Source of the DNA: Thelonectria olida
Lineage: Eukaryota > Ascomycota > Sordariomycetes > Hypocreales > Nectriaceae
Assembly (NCBI GenBank): GCA_020736575.1
Contig: JAGPYM010000017.1
Coordinates: 496,001 to 560,000 of the forward strand
Direction of reading: 5' to 3'
DNA: 64,000 bases
Position numbers and translations under genes: made by a program. Below are positions 11,227-23,051 of this stretch, piece after piece (the stretch's first letter is position 1; each line of letters begins with the position of its first letter). The notes below the pieces were generated by a model. That model made no database searches. It had not been told where the DNA came from and was given only the letters and a program-made list of their open reading frames with translations.

Positions 11227-12153
11227 TCACTCTCCAACCAGCACCCCCTCAGAAACCAACTCCTTCACAAACGCAACCACTGCCTTAACAGCCACAGGAG
11301 GAATCCTCCCCTCCTTATCAAAAGACGGATCATAAGACGCAACCGTCAACGAAACAGGCCTCGTCTCCCGAGGAATCACCTCCAAGCACTTCACCAAATC
11401 GCCCTCCAACAACCCTCCCGGCGCAGAAAACTTATTCACCCCGCCGACCGAGATGTCGAGCGCATCGAGGTCCAGATGCACCATGCATGCCGGCGTAAGG
11501 CTCGCCTTCTTCTCCTCCAGTGTCTTATGAAGCTCGCCGGCAAAATCGACGTGGCGCGCCGTGTCGCCCCATACCACCGCAAAGCCAGCGTCCATCACGC
11601 GCGAGCGCTCAAGCTCCGTCACGTCGCGCAAGCCGACGTGGATAAGGTCCCTCTTGAGGGTCATGGGCCGGAACCCGGGGATGCTGGCGAGCAACGTCTT
11701 CCACGCGGCGCCCTCGAGCATGGCGACGGGCATCGAGTCGAGATACCCGCTGACCAAGACATCCGGCGTGTTGTAGTCGTCGTGAGCGTCGAACCACACG
11801 CAGCTAGCCGTCTGGTCTCGTCTATCGACAAAGCTTCTTGATCCGGAAATCCCGGCGGAAACGCCTACCGTGGCAGAGCAGTTCCCAGAGAGAACAACGG
11901 GGAACGAGCCGGCGTCAACGGCCCGAGTCACGGCCTTGGATGTCCGACGCAACAGCTCAAACAGGCGCCCGATCTCGCCGTCAAATTCATCAACGGGCTC
12001 AAGCTCCGCCTCTTGAACGGGGACATCGAGTTTGCGCAGGGCAGAAACGAGACCGGCGTTGATCAGCGCAGTTGGGCCTGCGCCCACGGCTTTGTCTCTG
12101 ACGCCGAGATGGTAAGGAGACGAAATGACAGTGATGGATTTTGCAGGCGCCAT
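11227..12153 (-). CDS. divergent arginase/ureohydrolase-fold protein
   Basis: Uninterrupted frame of 308 residues from ATG 12153 (MAPAKSITVISS), the usual ureohydrolase length. The frame stays open upstream to 12387, but that part is low in similarity and probably leader. Family marks are DAHDDYNTPD (D122, H124, D126), DLDALD (D228, D230) and the nearby APGGL. These correspond to the DAHxD and DxDxxD metal ligands of the binuclear manganese site. Three key positions differ from arginase: the GGDHS motif reads SGNCS, placing Cys92 where the metal-binding His should be; the GNxHGMP motif reads GYLDSMP (Asp139 for the catalytic His); and the MEVNP guanidinium-binding Glu position reads ASYDP. 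I infer a ureohydrolase-fold enzyme that does not hydrolyse arginine in the usual way, or a non-enzymatic relative. The substrate cannot be read from sequence. Confidence 0.85.
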   Translation of the reverse strand: MAPAKSITVISSPYHLGVRDKAVGAGPTALINAGLVSALRKLDVPVQEAELEPVDEFDGEIGRLFELLRRTSKAVTRAVDAGSFPVVLSGNCSATVGVSAGISGSRSFVDRRDQTASCVWFDAHDDYNTPDVLVSGYLDSMPVAMLEGAAWKTLLASIPGFRPMTLKRDLIHVGLRDVTELERSRVMDAGFAVVWGDTARHVDFAGELHKTLEEKKASLTPACMVHLDLDALDISVGGVNKFSAPGGLLEGDLVKCLEVIPRETRPVSLTVASYDPSFDKEGRIPPVAVKAVVAFVKELVSEGVLVGE

Positions 12154-12783
12154 TTTCGACGATGGGGAGATTGACGATGGGATAGAGAGGTTTCGTCGTA
12201 TGTGGTGGGTAGGAAACTTGATAGTTGAGCGTGGGCTTCTAATGCTGACGGGAAAGCCAGGCTGCCACATCGGATCGAGAATGAGAGTCTGGGTTTGAGA
12301 GAGAACAAAGCAACGGAAGACCTCATACTTATGTTCATTCGCCTCTTTATAAAACCCACAACAACGACGAATGCTCGGCAGAAACATGCCTGTCGGTTAT
12401 CTCGACTATTCCTCTAGAGTTTAGTCACATATGCACAAAATGGGTGATCTATGCCTCCAAAGTCTAGTCAATATGTGTCTTGTCAACCAGGCGCGCCCTT
12501 CACGTTGTTTTTGCGCAGATGAGGGGGCGCGAAGTCATTTGAAACACGTTGATTGTATCGCTGTTGATGGTGAAGTCACATTTCTGCGCCCTTCAAGTCT
12601 TCGCACTTCCCGACTACCGAGTAAGTACCCAACAAGGATACTACGACTTGACACAAAAAGAAACCAATGCTGTTAACAATTCCAATTCCCTTGAAAGCAC
12701 CCCAACCCCATGAATCTATCCATGCACGCCATCTCAAAACCATAGGAGCGCCGAGCTCCGGGACAAGCAATCATCAAATCAAC
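12154..12783. other. intergenic region, no gene seen
   Basis: Upstream of the arginase-fold gene and downstream of the CTL/PNS1 stop. It holds a possible leader extension of the arginase frame (to about 12387) and no separate gene. Confidence 0.55.
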
Positions 12784-15152
12784 CTATGGGTAGTCTCGCT
12801 CTTCTGCCCCTCGCCGCTCTCCAAACAGACGCGCAGCTTCCAGGCAGAATCGCCCATGACCCCGTTCCATTCGCCTCTCACTGCCGTAGCAGATCAGAAC
12901 AGCATCAACGATGCCGCTCAGAATGCCCTCCATGGCGCCCATGACCGAGTAACCAATGAAACTCGCCATCAAACCAACAACGTACGCATACGCAGAACCC
13001 CTGATGCCAATGCCATCTGGAAGTTGAATTCGCAGTTGCTTGGCCGTGATAACCCATCCTGCAAGACCCAGGCCAGTCGCCATAATCAACCTAGTCGCCA
13101 CCAAAAGTAATTTCGCCAGTCGGTAAGGAAGCAATCCGTTGGGTTGTCCTCGGCCACGTAAAACCCTGGGAGTCAAGGTTGTAGTCGGAATAGCCGATGA
13201 GACAAGTTCCATCTGATCTAGCCCTCTGGCCGAGGTCGCCAAGTCTTGCGAATGAATGGCCGAGTATGTGATCGTCAAAGGGTTCATCAAGGCCACAACA
13301 GGCGTCGGAATCCAAAACGAGGCCAGGTTAGAGATGGTCATGCCTATCCTTCTCGGCAGGAAGATCAATGGCGCTCGAATAAGAAGAGACAAGAGAGTCG
13401 ACTGGCAAATACTGCCAAAGATGGCCGTGAGGGCGTGATTAAGTGCTGCCGAAACGATCTCTCGTGAGGGCGTAGGGGGTCCTGCGTTTCGGTGAAAGTA
13501 CCACTGCGATACCGTGGCCGCTGTGGTACCGCGATGAACAGCATTGATGACGGAAACGGTCCACATGTAAAGGAAGATGAAGGCAGCTCCCAACCACCAG
13601 CTTGAGAACTGGATCACGAATCGCACGGGCGACTTGGAGAAGGAACCTCCCATGAAGATCCGAGTGAACATTGCCAGCCAGGCCCACGTCCACACGACAA
13701 TCAGCGCCAAGCAACCAAAGCCCACCAGCATCAGTGCCGAGTTCTGGGCCAGAATCTTGCTCGAGAATTGGAGAATCTCGATGGCTTGCTGAATTGCTCG
13801 ACGGCCTCGCACCACCAACCAGATCCACAATAAACACGCTACAGCGGGAATCATAGCAGCCCAGCGCATGACGATGTCTTGAGTACTCGCCCCGCGTGTC
13901 CGGCCCTTGAAGGACGAGATAAAAGTATACAAAGAAAATGAGAACATAATGATCGGCACGGCGATTAGGATGACGCTGACGAGAGGACGGACGAAAGACC
14001 GGAGAGCTGCGAGCCAGACGAATGATACTAGAACCGCAACCACGGTATCCACGGCAAGCATGTGGAAAGACTTTTGTAACGTTGTGTAGATGGTATCGCC
14101 AACCGGACCTCTCTTTGGCGATGTGTGCAGCCAAACCAGGAAGTAGGTCGATAACATGCCAGCAAGACAGATGAGAAAAATCCAAGCGAAAAATGGATCA
14201 TGTCGGAAAATTTCGCCTTCGGCAAAAGGCACAACAGCTTGTACGGGCTCGTCGTCTTCAAAGCCTTCGTCACCTCGAGTGTCGCCCATATCGGTTTCTC
14301 CAGTAGACTCTCTCCTAACGATGAATGGTGCTCGTTCTGAGTCACGCGAGTCTCCACGCTTGAACCTCTGGAAGGCGGGAGGGCTTGAATCGGTGGGGGT
14401 TTCGCCCAGAAGAGAGGCGGGAGGATCCTCGTCAGGATCTGCCTGTGACTCGAGTCCAACATCCACCATCTTGCCCTTGGCGTTGATTCCACGTTCGCTA
14501 TCTCGATCAGCACTCGACCGGGGTTCATCCTCTGTCTCCTCCAGCAGTGTATCCTTTGCGATGCCGGCGCGATGTGCACTTTTGGTTCCATTCCAGCTGC
14601 TTCTGATACCGCGTCGTGGTCCTCGGTCCTGGTAGGGATGATTCTCTTGGTTTACACTATCCTCGAGAGAGCCTCGACTGTGTGCATCCGAATCCACACT
14701 ATCGGCCAATCTACTCGCAGCGGCTACTCGACGCGACCTCTGAAGAGCAAACAAGTCTGCGGCCTCTCGGTCCCTCTCCTCTTCGTCATCTTCTTCCCTA
14801 AACTCGTCGAGGGTGCTCTGGAAGAGCGGGGCATCCTGGGCAGCGGATATGCGGGAGGCAAAACCTATTTGACCAAAGCGAGAACCACCGCCCGTTTGTT
14901 GATAAGGGTTCCCTCCATATCCGCGGGACAGGAACGATCTACTGCCTCGGCCCGCGTCTCGTTGGTTCCGTGAGGGTCGTGACGACCAGTCGGGCTGCCG
15001 GGGAGGTGTCTCGTTGTCGCCTTGACCAGCGAAGTTGGATAACCTCGACTGGGACTGTGCTAGAAATCGAGATGCGTCTGGAGAGAGACAGGGTCAGCAT
15101 GGACGCCTCAACTGGAAGAGACGGATTGTTTGGACATACACTCCGAAAACAT
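12784..15152 (-). CDS. choline transporter-like (CTL/PNS1, DUF580) membrane protein
   Basis: Two exons on the minus strand: a 13-nt first exon (15152-15140, encoding MFSE plus the first base of Tyr) and 15077-12784, joined across a 62-nt GT-AG intron; 768 residues. The first about 295 residues are hydrophilic, Ser/Asp/Glu/Arg-rich and probably disordered in the cytosol. The rest has about ten hydrophobic helices, the first around residues 300-322 (FFAWIFLICLAGMLSTYF). Later segments resemble the CTL/PNS1 core, for example SWWLGAAFIFLYMWTVSVIN, AVHRGTTAATVSQWYF and the GxxxFGSICQ-like region. Animal members transport choline or ethanolamine; yeast Pns1 has no settled function. Transport in a plasma or internal membrane is therefore inferred from family only. 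The start was chosen because the frame continues upstream of any in-frame ATG in exon 2 and a clean splice yields the short ATG exon. Confidence 0.87.
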
Positions 15153-18052
15153 GACGCGCTCTCTACACCAACCACCTCACGTGCGCCCAAAACAACAGCA
15201 GCAGAAGCGGCCTCGATAATTGATTGCTTGATGTGACGTATGAAAGCGGAGTCTGAAAACGGGAAGAGGGATGGCCTGAATCGTTCGAAGGGCGATAAAG
15301 CTGATGTCGAGAATGTTCGATCGGAAATCGACTTGGAAGCGTATTGAGGGGAACAAAAAGTATGATGGAAGACGGTGATGCAGATATGAGAGAAGATGAA
15401 AAAGGCAAAAAATGACCTGTGCCCCAAGGTACGAAGTACTAATCCAACTGGAAGGTCGGAGGGTGCCACAAGGTCATGAGGCGATGGATGGATGCTTTGA
15501 GGCGTCCTCGGCTTATCACTGGCGAGTGCCACTGGGAGGTGACTGCACCTGCGCTGACAGACCAAGTTCAGGCAGCGGCCAGGCAGATCTCCACTGTCGT
15601 CAGGAAGGGACTTGGGGACTTGGGGAGACCCCTGCAAGCTTGGCTTGTGGACGGAAAGTTGCCCGTGGTCGCTAAATGTTAGTGGTTGAGAATGCCTTGC
15701 GCAGGCGGTCAGCAGCCGCTGGTGGGTCCTTCCAAGTGTGAGTTGCCCGCTGCGACTCGCTCAGGCGCCATCCGGCATCCGGACCACCTCATGGATGATC
15801 AATTGAACAAAGCTGGAGACAACCTTGAAGAGGTTGATGATACAGAATTTCTATCCTATCATCCGTGTATCTTCCCGTCCCAGGCCCATGGTGCGACTAG
15901 CTCGTCAGTACATCGATGCACGCCATAGTCCACCGGCATCGCCAATACCCCTCCCTTCTGCCGGATGCAAGTCATGTTTACTAAGGTTAAAATAAAATGC
16001 CAAAGCGCTTCCTATATATTTCACGAGACCTGGTATAAATACTAACTATCAGCCGGATGACTGGGATTATTGGAGTCAAACGACCTCTAAAAAGTCCACG
16101 AAGGCAGATCAACTGACACTTCACGGCTCTTGATGAATGTCTCACCAGAATCCCTTATCGCAGGTAGATTTCTGGTTGCGTCACTGATAACGGCTCCACT
16201 GTGAATGCATAAGGCCCCGCCATTATAGTCGCCGACGCATGAGCGAATAGGAGTTAGAAGCCGGCGTTGATAGTTTCAGGATTGATTATTCAACACTCAT
16301 TCTTCATTACCTCACTTGACAGGAATATACAACTCGGCTCATACAGTTCCATTATTCTTCCCTCTCGATTTATTTTTCTGTATCCTATCCTCCTAATTCT
16401 TCACAACTGTTCTATCTGCCAGTACATATGTCAATGTCACCATCCCATCTCCAGCATCGTGAAAACTGACCCATTCCGTCTTGAACACACCGTGGCCGGG
16501 GAAGACAACCTTTCCGCATGTTTTAAACTTACGGGGGCTTCGTTTCATGGTAGGAACCGATCTTCTTAGGCTATGCGTCGAGATACTGCCAAAGGGCTAG
16601 TAAGCTGTCTATTCGACTTCATCGGCAAGTTTGAGGCTCGAATGTGCTATTGTCATCGACAAGCCGCCGCTATCCCCGTGCTGTGTACATTGTAAAAGAA
16701 GAGCCCAAGGGCAATGAGCTCACAGCCTTCTACGCAATTCGTCCCACCATTGCTATTCCCACGACGATTCTGCGCAAGATGATCGCAGGCAAGAGCCCGG
16801 CCCGACTAGGCTGAGCGTAGCATCTTCTCAAGCTACCTAAATCACGACCGGAAACAGCTCGTTACTCGTGTAGCCCCAGCCTTCAAGATGGCCTAGAAGA
16901 TTTCCGACCTAGCCATCAGTTCCTTCACAAGGCAGAACTCAATTTTGCAGACGTCGAAAGCATGGCAAAAAGGGGTTGTTACGATCACCGGGAACATTGC
17001 TATTGTAACCAAACAAGCAGGGACATACACGGTCAAAGCGCCGGTATCCGTTGTGAGTGCATTTATTGTTCCCCAGATGCACCCCGACATCAAAGATGGC
17101 TTCAAAATGGTCGATGAGCCCTTTCCTGCTAGCGACAGGAAATGTGGCCTTGTCCGGTACCACGATTATCACGGTAAACGCTGGAGCGGGGATGAAGGTT
17201 GCACATGCAACTGCGAAGATGGACGACGGGTGTTAGTTTTCGGTAGTTTACCTTGTCTGTCTCGGTAGCGGAACACGGGAATCGATCTATGACGTGCGAC
17301 GATAACCTCGATAGGCGATAATGAGAATTGGATAGGTTACAGAGCCACCGCGAGGGCGTGTTAGGGGTTGGACTAAGGAAACGACGGCTTTGGATAAGAA
17401 GGGGCACTAAATTGATGAGAAGAGAATGACGAGTTGTGGCATAATCAAACAGCCTAACTACCTAGAATCTCCCGATGTTGCCTACACGCTCGAGACAGAT
17501 GAGTTATGGCGGATAGAGCTGCCTAAGTCCAAGGATAGATGCAGCAAAATAGTTACACAGTTATGCCTAAATACTGATCATGTATGTACTAATACTCATC
17601 TGTACTTTTCCATCTCTGTAACCCCTGATTTGGCGCACCAAGCCCCCCGCTACCGGCTCGTCCATGTGGCTCCATTATCATCGTCACCTGCAACGGCCGC
17701 CCGCTTCTCTCGTTAAACCTCGCCCCGTCCCCCTTGTCCTCTTCCTCTCTTTTCCTCTCTCTCTCGTTCTTTCTCCCTCTAACAACAACTTGATCACCGA
17801 GTTCTATTAATCCTCATAATTGATCTACCCTCTGAATTTTGTCTCAAGAGACGTCATTGTTTCAGCCTCCACACTGTTAAGCACCGACAGGCCACCTCAA
17901 AAGCACGTGCCCCCTCCATCAAACGTTCGAACAGCTCTTCCCCAACAACAGAGTTATCAAGATCAAAGCTTCTTCTTCGAATAAAAACCACCTCCCTCCG
18001 CCATTCTCCCCTCTTCCTCTCAACCTCTTCAGCCCCCTCTTCCTCCTCCCCC
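15153..18052. other. 2.9 kb divergent intergenic region
   Basis: Shared upstream DNA of the CTL/PNS1 and Rab genes. Frames at 15412-15928 and 16945-17268 are short and match nothing I recognise. The stretch 16600-17260 has several short protein-like runs broken by stops and could be a decayed gene, but I cannot name it. From about 17715 to 18052 the plus strand is strongly pyrimidine-rich (runs of CTCT), as expected for the promoter and leader of the Rab gene. Confidence 0.5.
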
Positions 18053-18832
18053 ATGTCGGCCACCCCTTGGGACTACATCGCCAAGCTCGTCTGCATCGGC
18101 GATTCAGGATGCGGCAAGTCCAGTCTCACCATTCGCCTTTGCGAAGGCCGTTTCTCACCCCATCACGACGTCACCATCGGCGTTGAGTTTGGCTCGCGCA
18201 TCGTCCCCGTCGGTCCACCGCACTCCAAACCTGAATCGCTCCCCGCTTCCTCCGACGATCCCTCAAATCCAGACCCCAAAGAAGCCGCCGATGGCCTTCC
18301 CGAACCCCCAAAACAAGCCGGGCCTCCGCAACCCCAGAAGCACATGAAGCTCTCCCTGTGGGACACGGCAGGCCAGGAGACATACAAGTCCGTCACGAGA
18401 TCCTACTTCCGCGGCGCCAGCGGCGCCCTGCTCGTCTTCGACCTCTCCCGCAAGCAAACCTTCCAGCATGTCATGGACTGGCTCAACGACCTGCGCCAGA
18501 TCGCCGAGCCAGACATTGTTGTCATCCTGGTCGGCAACAAGGCCGATCTCACCCACCAAGAAGACAACAAGCGCGAAGTCACCCGCGAGGAAGCCGAGGA
18601 CTGGGCCCGGCGCAACGGCGTGCTGGAGTACGTTGAAACCAGCGCCAAGAGCGGGGAGAACGTTGAGAAGGCCTTCATGCGCGTCGCCGAGCGCATATAC
18701 AACAACATCCAGGCGGGGAAATATGACCTCAACGACCGGAGATCCGGAGTCAAGGGGCCGGCAGCCGGCGGAAACCGCCAAGTAAGACTAGGAAACGACT
18801 CTAGCAAGTCAGCGGCAGGGGGCTGCTGCTAA
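18053..18832 (+). CDS. Rab-family small GTPase (Rab2/Rab4-like) with Pro-rich insertion
   Basis: Intronless, 259 residues. All G boxes are present: P-loop GDSGCGKSS (16-24), switch I Thr41 in TIGVEFGSR, DTAGQE (104-109) with the catalytic Gln, NKAD (162-165) and ETSAKSG (SAK 197-199). The C-terminus ends in GGCC, a double-cysteine geranylgeranylation signal, so the protein should cycle on membranes of the endosomal or secretory pathway. TRSYFRG and the sequence around switch I place it nearest the Rab2/Rab4/Rab14 group (fission yeast Ypt4-like); that sub-assignment is tentative. The oddity is about 44 extra residues (about 54-97; Pro, Ser, Asp, Lys) between EFGSRIV and KLSLWDTAGQE, where Rabs normally have a short beta2-beta3 turn. 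It lies in frame in an uninterrupted exon and has no good splice pair, so it appears to be translated. Confidence 0.92.
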   Translation: MSATPWDYIAKLVCIGDSGCGKSSLTIRLCEGRFSPHHDVTIGVEFGSRIVPVGPPHSKPESLPASSDDPSNPDPKEAADGLPEPPKQAGPPQPQKHMKLSLWDTAGQETYKSVTRSYFRGASGALLVFDLSRKQTFQHVMDWLNDLRQIAEPDIVVILVGNKADLTHQEDNKREVTREEAEDWARRNGVLEYVETSAKSGENVEKAFMRVAERIYNNIQAGKYDLNDRRSGVKGPAAGGNRQVRLGNDSSKSAAGGCC

Positions 18833-19368
18833 GAATCAAATGAAAAGCGAAGCAGAAGTTTGGATTGTACAAGAGGAGGAACTACAGACAGACATGCAAA
18901 ACCGGTCTAGGAGCCACGCACGCATAACCATGATACCCCCTTGTCTGCAAAGATGCAAATACAACAATATTATCATCAAAAACAAGTGTATAAATTGAAA
19001 GACCCATCCTGGATTGTACAGTAGTAATGCGTAATACAACTATCGGCTCTCCCACGCCACCGAATGACCAACCCAAAGAAATAGCCTTCTTCTCATATTG
19101 CATTAGACACGGAGCACATTCCGGTGACTGTTCTTATAAGCTCTCTTTTATCTTTTTCCTTACGTCGCTGTCCCTACCCAGACCCTTGAAGAAACGTCCT
19201 CTTTCACTTAGATTTCAACATGTTCCCAATTTCCTCGAGCCATCCGCAGAGGTGGACTTCTGTGTCCACTGCTCCGCCATAATACATATTGAGCAGAACT
19301 CAACTTAGAGGGATCTCTTCTCGTCGAATTGGACCAAGTGCCCATCCAAGCGAGATATTGCGGTTCAC
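18833..19368. other. convergent 3' intergenic region
   Basis: Between the convergent stops of the Rab gene and PMT2; presumably both 3' UTRs. No gene seen. Confidence 0.6.
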
Positions 19369-21813
19369 TTAGTCAGTGACGCGCCAGCCATCGAACCACT
19401 TCATGTAGCCATATTGCCTGTGGGGGCCAGTCATACCCCAGCAAATGGGGATGAAGTAGACATACAGGCCAATGATAACGGTGTACAGAACACCGTAGAC
19501 AACGGCCTGGAGGGTCTTGTTGCGGTTTCGCACAAGCCAGTCAATCAGGAAACCGAAGACGAGAACGGCAAAGTAGAGCGCAGGGTAGTAGTGGTGCACG
19601 TAGGTGACACGCGCCATAATAACAAAGGGGAGGTAGTGGAGGAACCATCCAGCCAGAGGATACAGAGCAGCGTAGTGAATCTGGTCAATCTCGCTCTGGT
19701 TGAGGTCCTTGAAGCCGCGTTGCCACCGAAGGGTGTACCAGAGAACGACGAGGCCGACAAGGCCAAGCGAAGCGGTGGAGCCCCAGTAGACGAGAGGGTT
19801 GCCCAGGAGGAAGTACTTGACGATGTCGTCGGCCCAGCCACACATACGGAGACCAACGTTCAAGAAGGGCCACTGCCACCATTGAGAGGCAAGGTCATCC
19901 TGCTTATCAGGGTCAGGAACCAGAGCGTTGTTCGATGTCATCATCGCAACGTTAAGGTGGACAAAGTCGTGGAAGAAAGGAGACTTGTAAACGCCAGCCT
20001 CGGCAGGAGGAACTGTTAGGAGTTAGCATGAGAGAAAGAAACACATTATGCAGTGAGACAACGTACGCTTGTCGTTCCAGTGAGCCTCAACGTTCCAGTG
20101 GGTGTAAGTATCGCGGGGGTTATTGTCCTTGGTGCAGGTAACCTCAATCTGCTTGAAACCCCACTGAGGGAGGTTCGTGTTGCCAGCTCGCAAGTAGCAG
20201 CCCATAACCTCGTTCTTCAGACGGAAAGCGGTGGTAAGAGTGCGGAGCTTGCTGTAATCGCGGGAGGAAGCATCTCGCACAACCTCAACCTTCCAGTTAT
20301 CCTTGTTGTCGCCAACAGTCAGGTTACCATAGCAAGAAACTTCCTTCTGGCCACGGCTCATGGGAGCGGCGATGTCGTGAGAGTGGAGGTTGCGGCCAGT
20401 TCCAGCGTGAATCAGACGAATGTAGTCACCATTGCCAATGTGTCGTAGCTCTTTGGCTTCAGGGTCGTACTCGGGTTGGGTGCGGGTAGGGTAGAAATAC
20501 CAATCGTTGTTGGTGTCCTTGTGGTGGTAGCAGGTGACTTGCTGCTGCTTGGAGCCTTCGGGGTAAGTTTGGACGTGAGAGTGAAGAAGACCGCCGCCAT
20601 ATCCCATGTTCTTGATGGTGGCGCGGGAACCAAGGACGATCTCCAGAGGGCTGTCCTTTCCAACGCTAGTACCCTTGAGGTTGGCCTGGAAAAGGGAGCT
20701 CATTTGAGCATCACCAGGGCCAGTCTTGTCGAGAATAGCAAAGTGCATGGCAAAGGAGAGAAGGTAGATGAGGAAGGGAACAATGATGAGACCAACGACT
20801 CGAGTAACGACATGGGCGCCAAGGGTAGTCTAGGCGTTGATTAGCAAAAGGGCAACGTGTGAAGAGTCAATTGACTTACGACAGGCATGCGAGTGTCGCC
20901 GAACTTGTTCCAGAGATCTTCAATTGTGTACAGACCAACGAGCGCAGTCACAAAGAGACCAACAAGCTTGACACTGCAGACACAGCCAATGCTGACACCA
21001 GTCATGAACAACCACAGGAACCACTCAGGCTCGAAGCTGTTGTGACGCTGGTTGTGGAACTTGGCCCAGCAGAAGACAGTAGCAACAGTGCCACACAACA
21101 GCATGGAGTCGAGAAGAATGAATCGGCTGATAGTGGTGTACGAGTTCTCGCAAAGAACCATCAGGGTAACGAGCCAGACAGCAGGGCGGCGCAGCTGGAG
21201 CTCTCGAGCAGTGAAATAAGCCAGGGGAATGCAGACAATGCCAAAAGCGGCATTGAAGGCACGCATAAAGGTATAATCGACATCTTCAGGATATTTCTCG
21301 CCCGACTTGAACTCGAACGATCCGTTGTAGCCAGCGAGGACTCCCGAGAGACCGACGAGCATCTTGCCGAGGGGAGGGTGGACATCGAAGTAGTATTCAT
21401 GCTTGATATAGTAGCTTCCAAACTTGCCGAAACTACGCAAAATGGGTCAGTGGTGGGCAATTGGGGAGCAATCATGCGACGAAGAAACATACTGAGCTTC
21501 ATCCCAGGTAACGATGTTGCTAATTCCAATCTTCCATAGTCGGGTAAAGATGGCGAGAGCTGTGAAGATCAGCGGGGCAATAACAACCTCCCACTCATCC
21601 AGGACGTTGAGGAAGGACTTCTCCTAGACGGACAGTCAGCACTCGCAATGCTCATCACGAGGTGCGAAGATTCTTCACCTTCTTCACGGCCTTCTTGCTA
21701 TCCTCGGGCTGGACGGCCAGAGTTGGAGCGGGTTGCGACGCAGCGACGGGACGCTTCCTGAGCCCATCGCCCAAGTCCGCGCCCGAGGCGACGGCGGCCT
21801 TATCGGCAGACAT
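19369..21813 (-). CDS. pmt2: dolichyl-phosphate-mannose:protein O-mannosyltransferase, PMT2 family
   Basis: Five exons on the minus strand (21813-21679, 21623-21493, 21432-20880, 20829-20067, 20012-19369), 741 residues, all introns GT-AG of 50-60 nt. PMTs transfer mannose from dolichyl-phosphate mannose to Ser/Thr of proteins entering the ER. PMT2-family members normally act as heterodimers with PMT1-family members. Visible marks are the catalytic Asp-Glu in TWDEAH (D86, E87), [27 protein letters not shown], and a lumenal MIR region with [32 protein letters not shown] and [13 protein letters not shown] multi-helix C-terminal part follows. MIR features such as [10 protein letters not shown] match yeast Pmt2 better than Pmt1 or Pmt4. 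Length is as expected for the family. The exon 1 donor is the least certain junction: an alternative GT lies nine bases upstream in frame. Confidence 0.95.
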
Positions 21814-23051
21814 TTGTGATCAATCGGAGGACGAGTTGTTGGCGATCCGAGGGAGGAGTGTCGATGAAGGAGAAAAGGGGAGGATGGTGAGAAGTCGACG
21901 GATACGAGCCGAGGACGGCAGCGAGAAAAAAGACTGGACGAGCTGGTCAAGACTCAAAACGGTAAAGGGGGCGTCGAGGTCCCAAGGCTGACGTTCAATT
22001 AAAAGACCTCGGCGGAGAAGCCAGGGTCTATGAACTCTATGAAAAAAAGACGAGGGGGGAAGAAAAAGAATAATCGAAGAAAGAATTGGCGTTGGTGGTT
22101 GAAGAGAAACACGACACGCACTTCACAGACGATGGATGGGACGGTCCCCTGAAATGCCACATATGCTGCTTTCACTACGAGGCACCTGAGAGGGGAGCAC
22201 TAACAGGAATCAGTGGCCAGTCCAGGGGAGCTCTGCACGGCCACATGCAAGCTGCAGTGGCCTGGCGTCAGCCGCAAGGTACGTACCTGGCTATCCACCG
22301 GGACAATCAGGATCTCCTGTGAGACGTTGGGCCGCACATGTTAAACTGGAGCTCGTTTCCACGCGTGGCGTCGATTCTGGGCCAGTCGAAACAATCGAAA
22401 CAAGGTGCCTGCAGTCGAGGCTGAAGAGCTGGGGAGATTTCAAGACTGCGAATTTTGGGAAACGGCTCCACTGAACTTCCGCAGGTGGATCTCTTCGCCT
22501 TCAGCTTCTTGAAACCCCTGACCCCAACAGTCAGCCCTTTGATGGGCGCAGATAATTCTTCCAAAGATGCCACGTTCCTCTCGTCAATGAGCAGCGATTC
22601 CCAAAGTCCTATTCTCATCATCATCACAATTGCACGAGCCACAGCTCCCAATCTCTGAACCTTCATTGGCCACCCCCCAGATCGCCCTTTCCGTAACGAA
22701 AGCGGGCCACGGCCCATGTCGACAAGACACTATCTTTAGATAAATCAGCCCACTCAGAAGTGGAATCTCTCCTTTTCAATGTTGTTTTACTCACATCTTG
22801 GCAGTCGAGCAGACGGGTCAAAAGTTGTGAAATAATCTGCAAAGTCTATCTTTGCAATCACGCTTTGTATTATCACGTCCGATCTTCGATCACAGCTACT
22901 AGCATATTTTCCATGGTTTACACTTTGACACCCCGCAGATCGTCGGTCCGGGCTTCGTTTCGTTTTGTACCACATAACTAAGGCAACTAGGGCCTGTCAC
23001 GTTCGATTTGGGCATGAGAACCCGGACGAATATCATGGTTCTCAACCCTCC
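21814..23051. other. 1.2 kb intergenic region, no gene seen
   Basis: Upstream of PMT2 and downstream of the cupin gene. The part next to the PMT2 ATG is purine-rich on the plus strand, that is, pyrimidine-rich in the transcript. The minus-strand frame at 22307-22717 has no recognisable content. Confidence 0.55.

Noticed and set aside
11227..12387. Longer 386-residue start for the arginase-fold protein
   Set aside because: The added 78 residues (Cys/Ser/Arg/Pro-rich) do not resemble the family; the internal ATG at 12153 gives the standard N-terminus.
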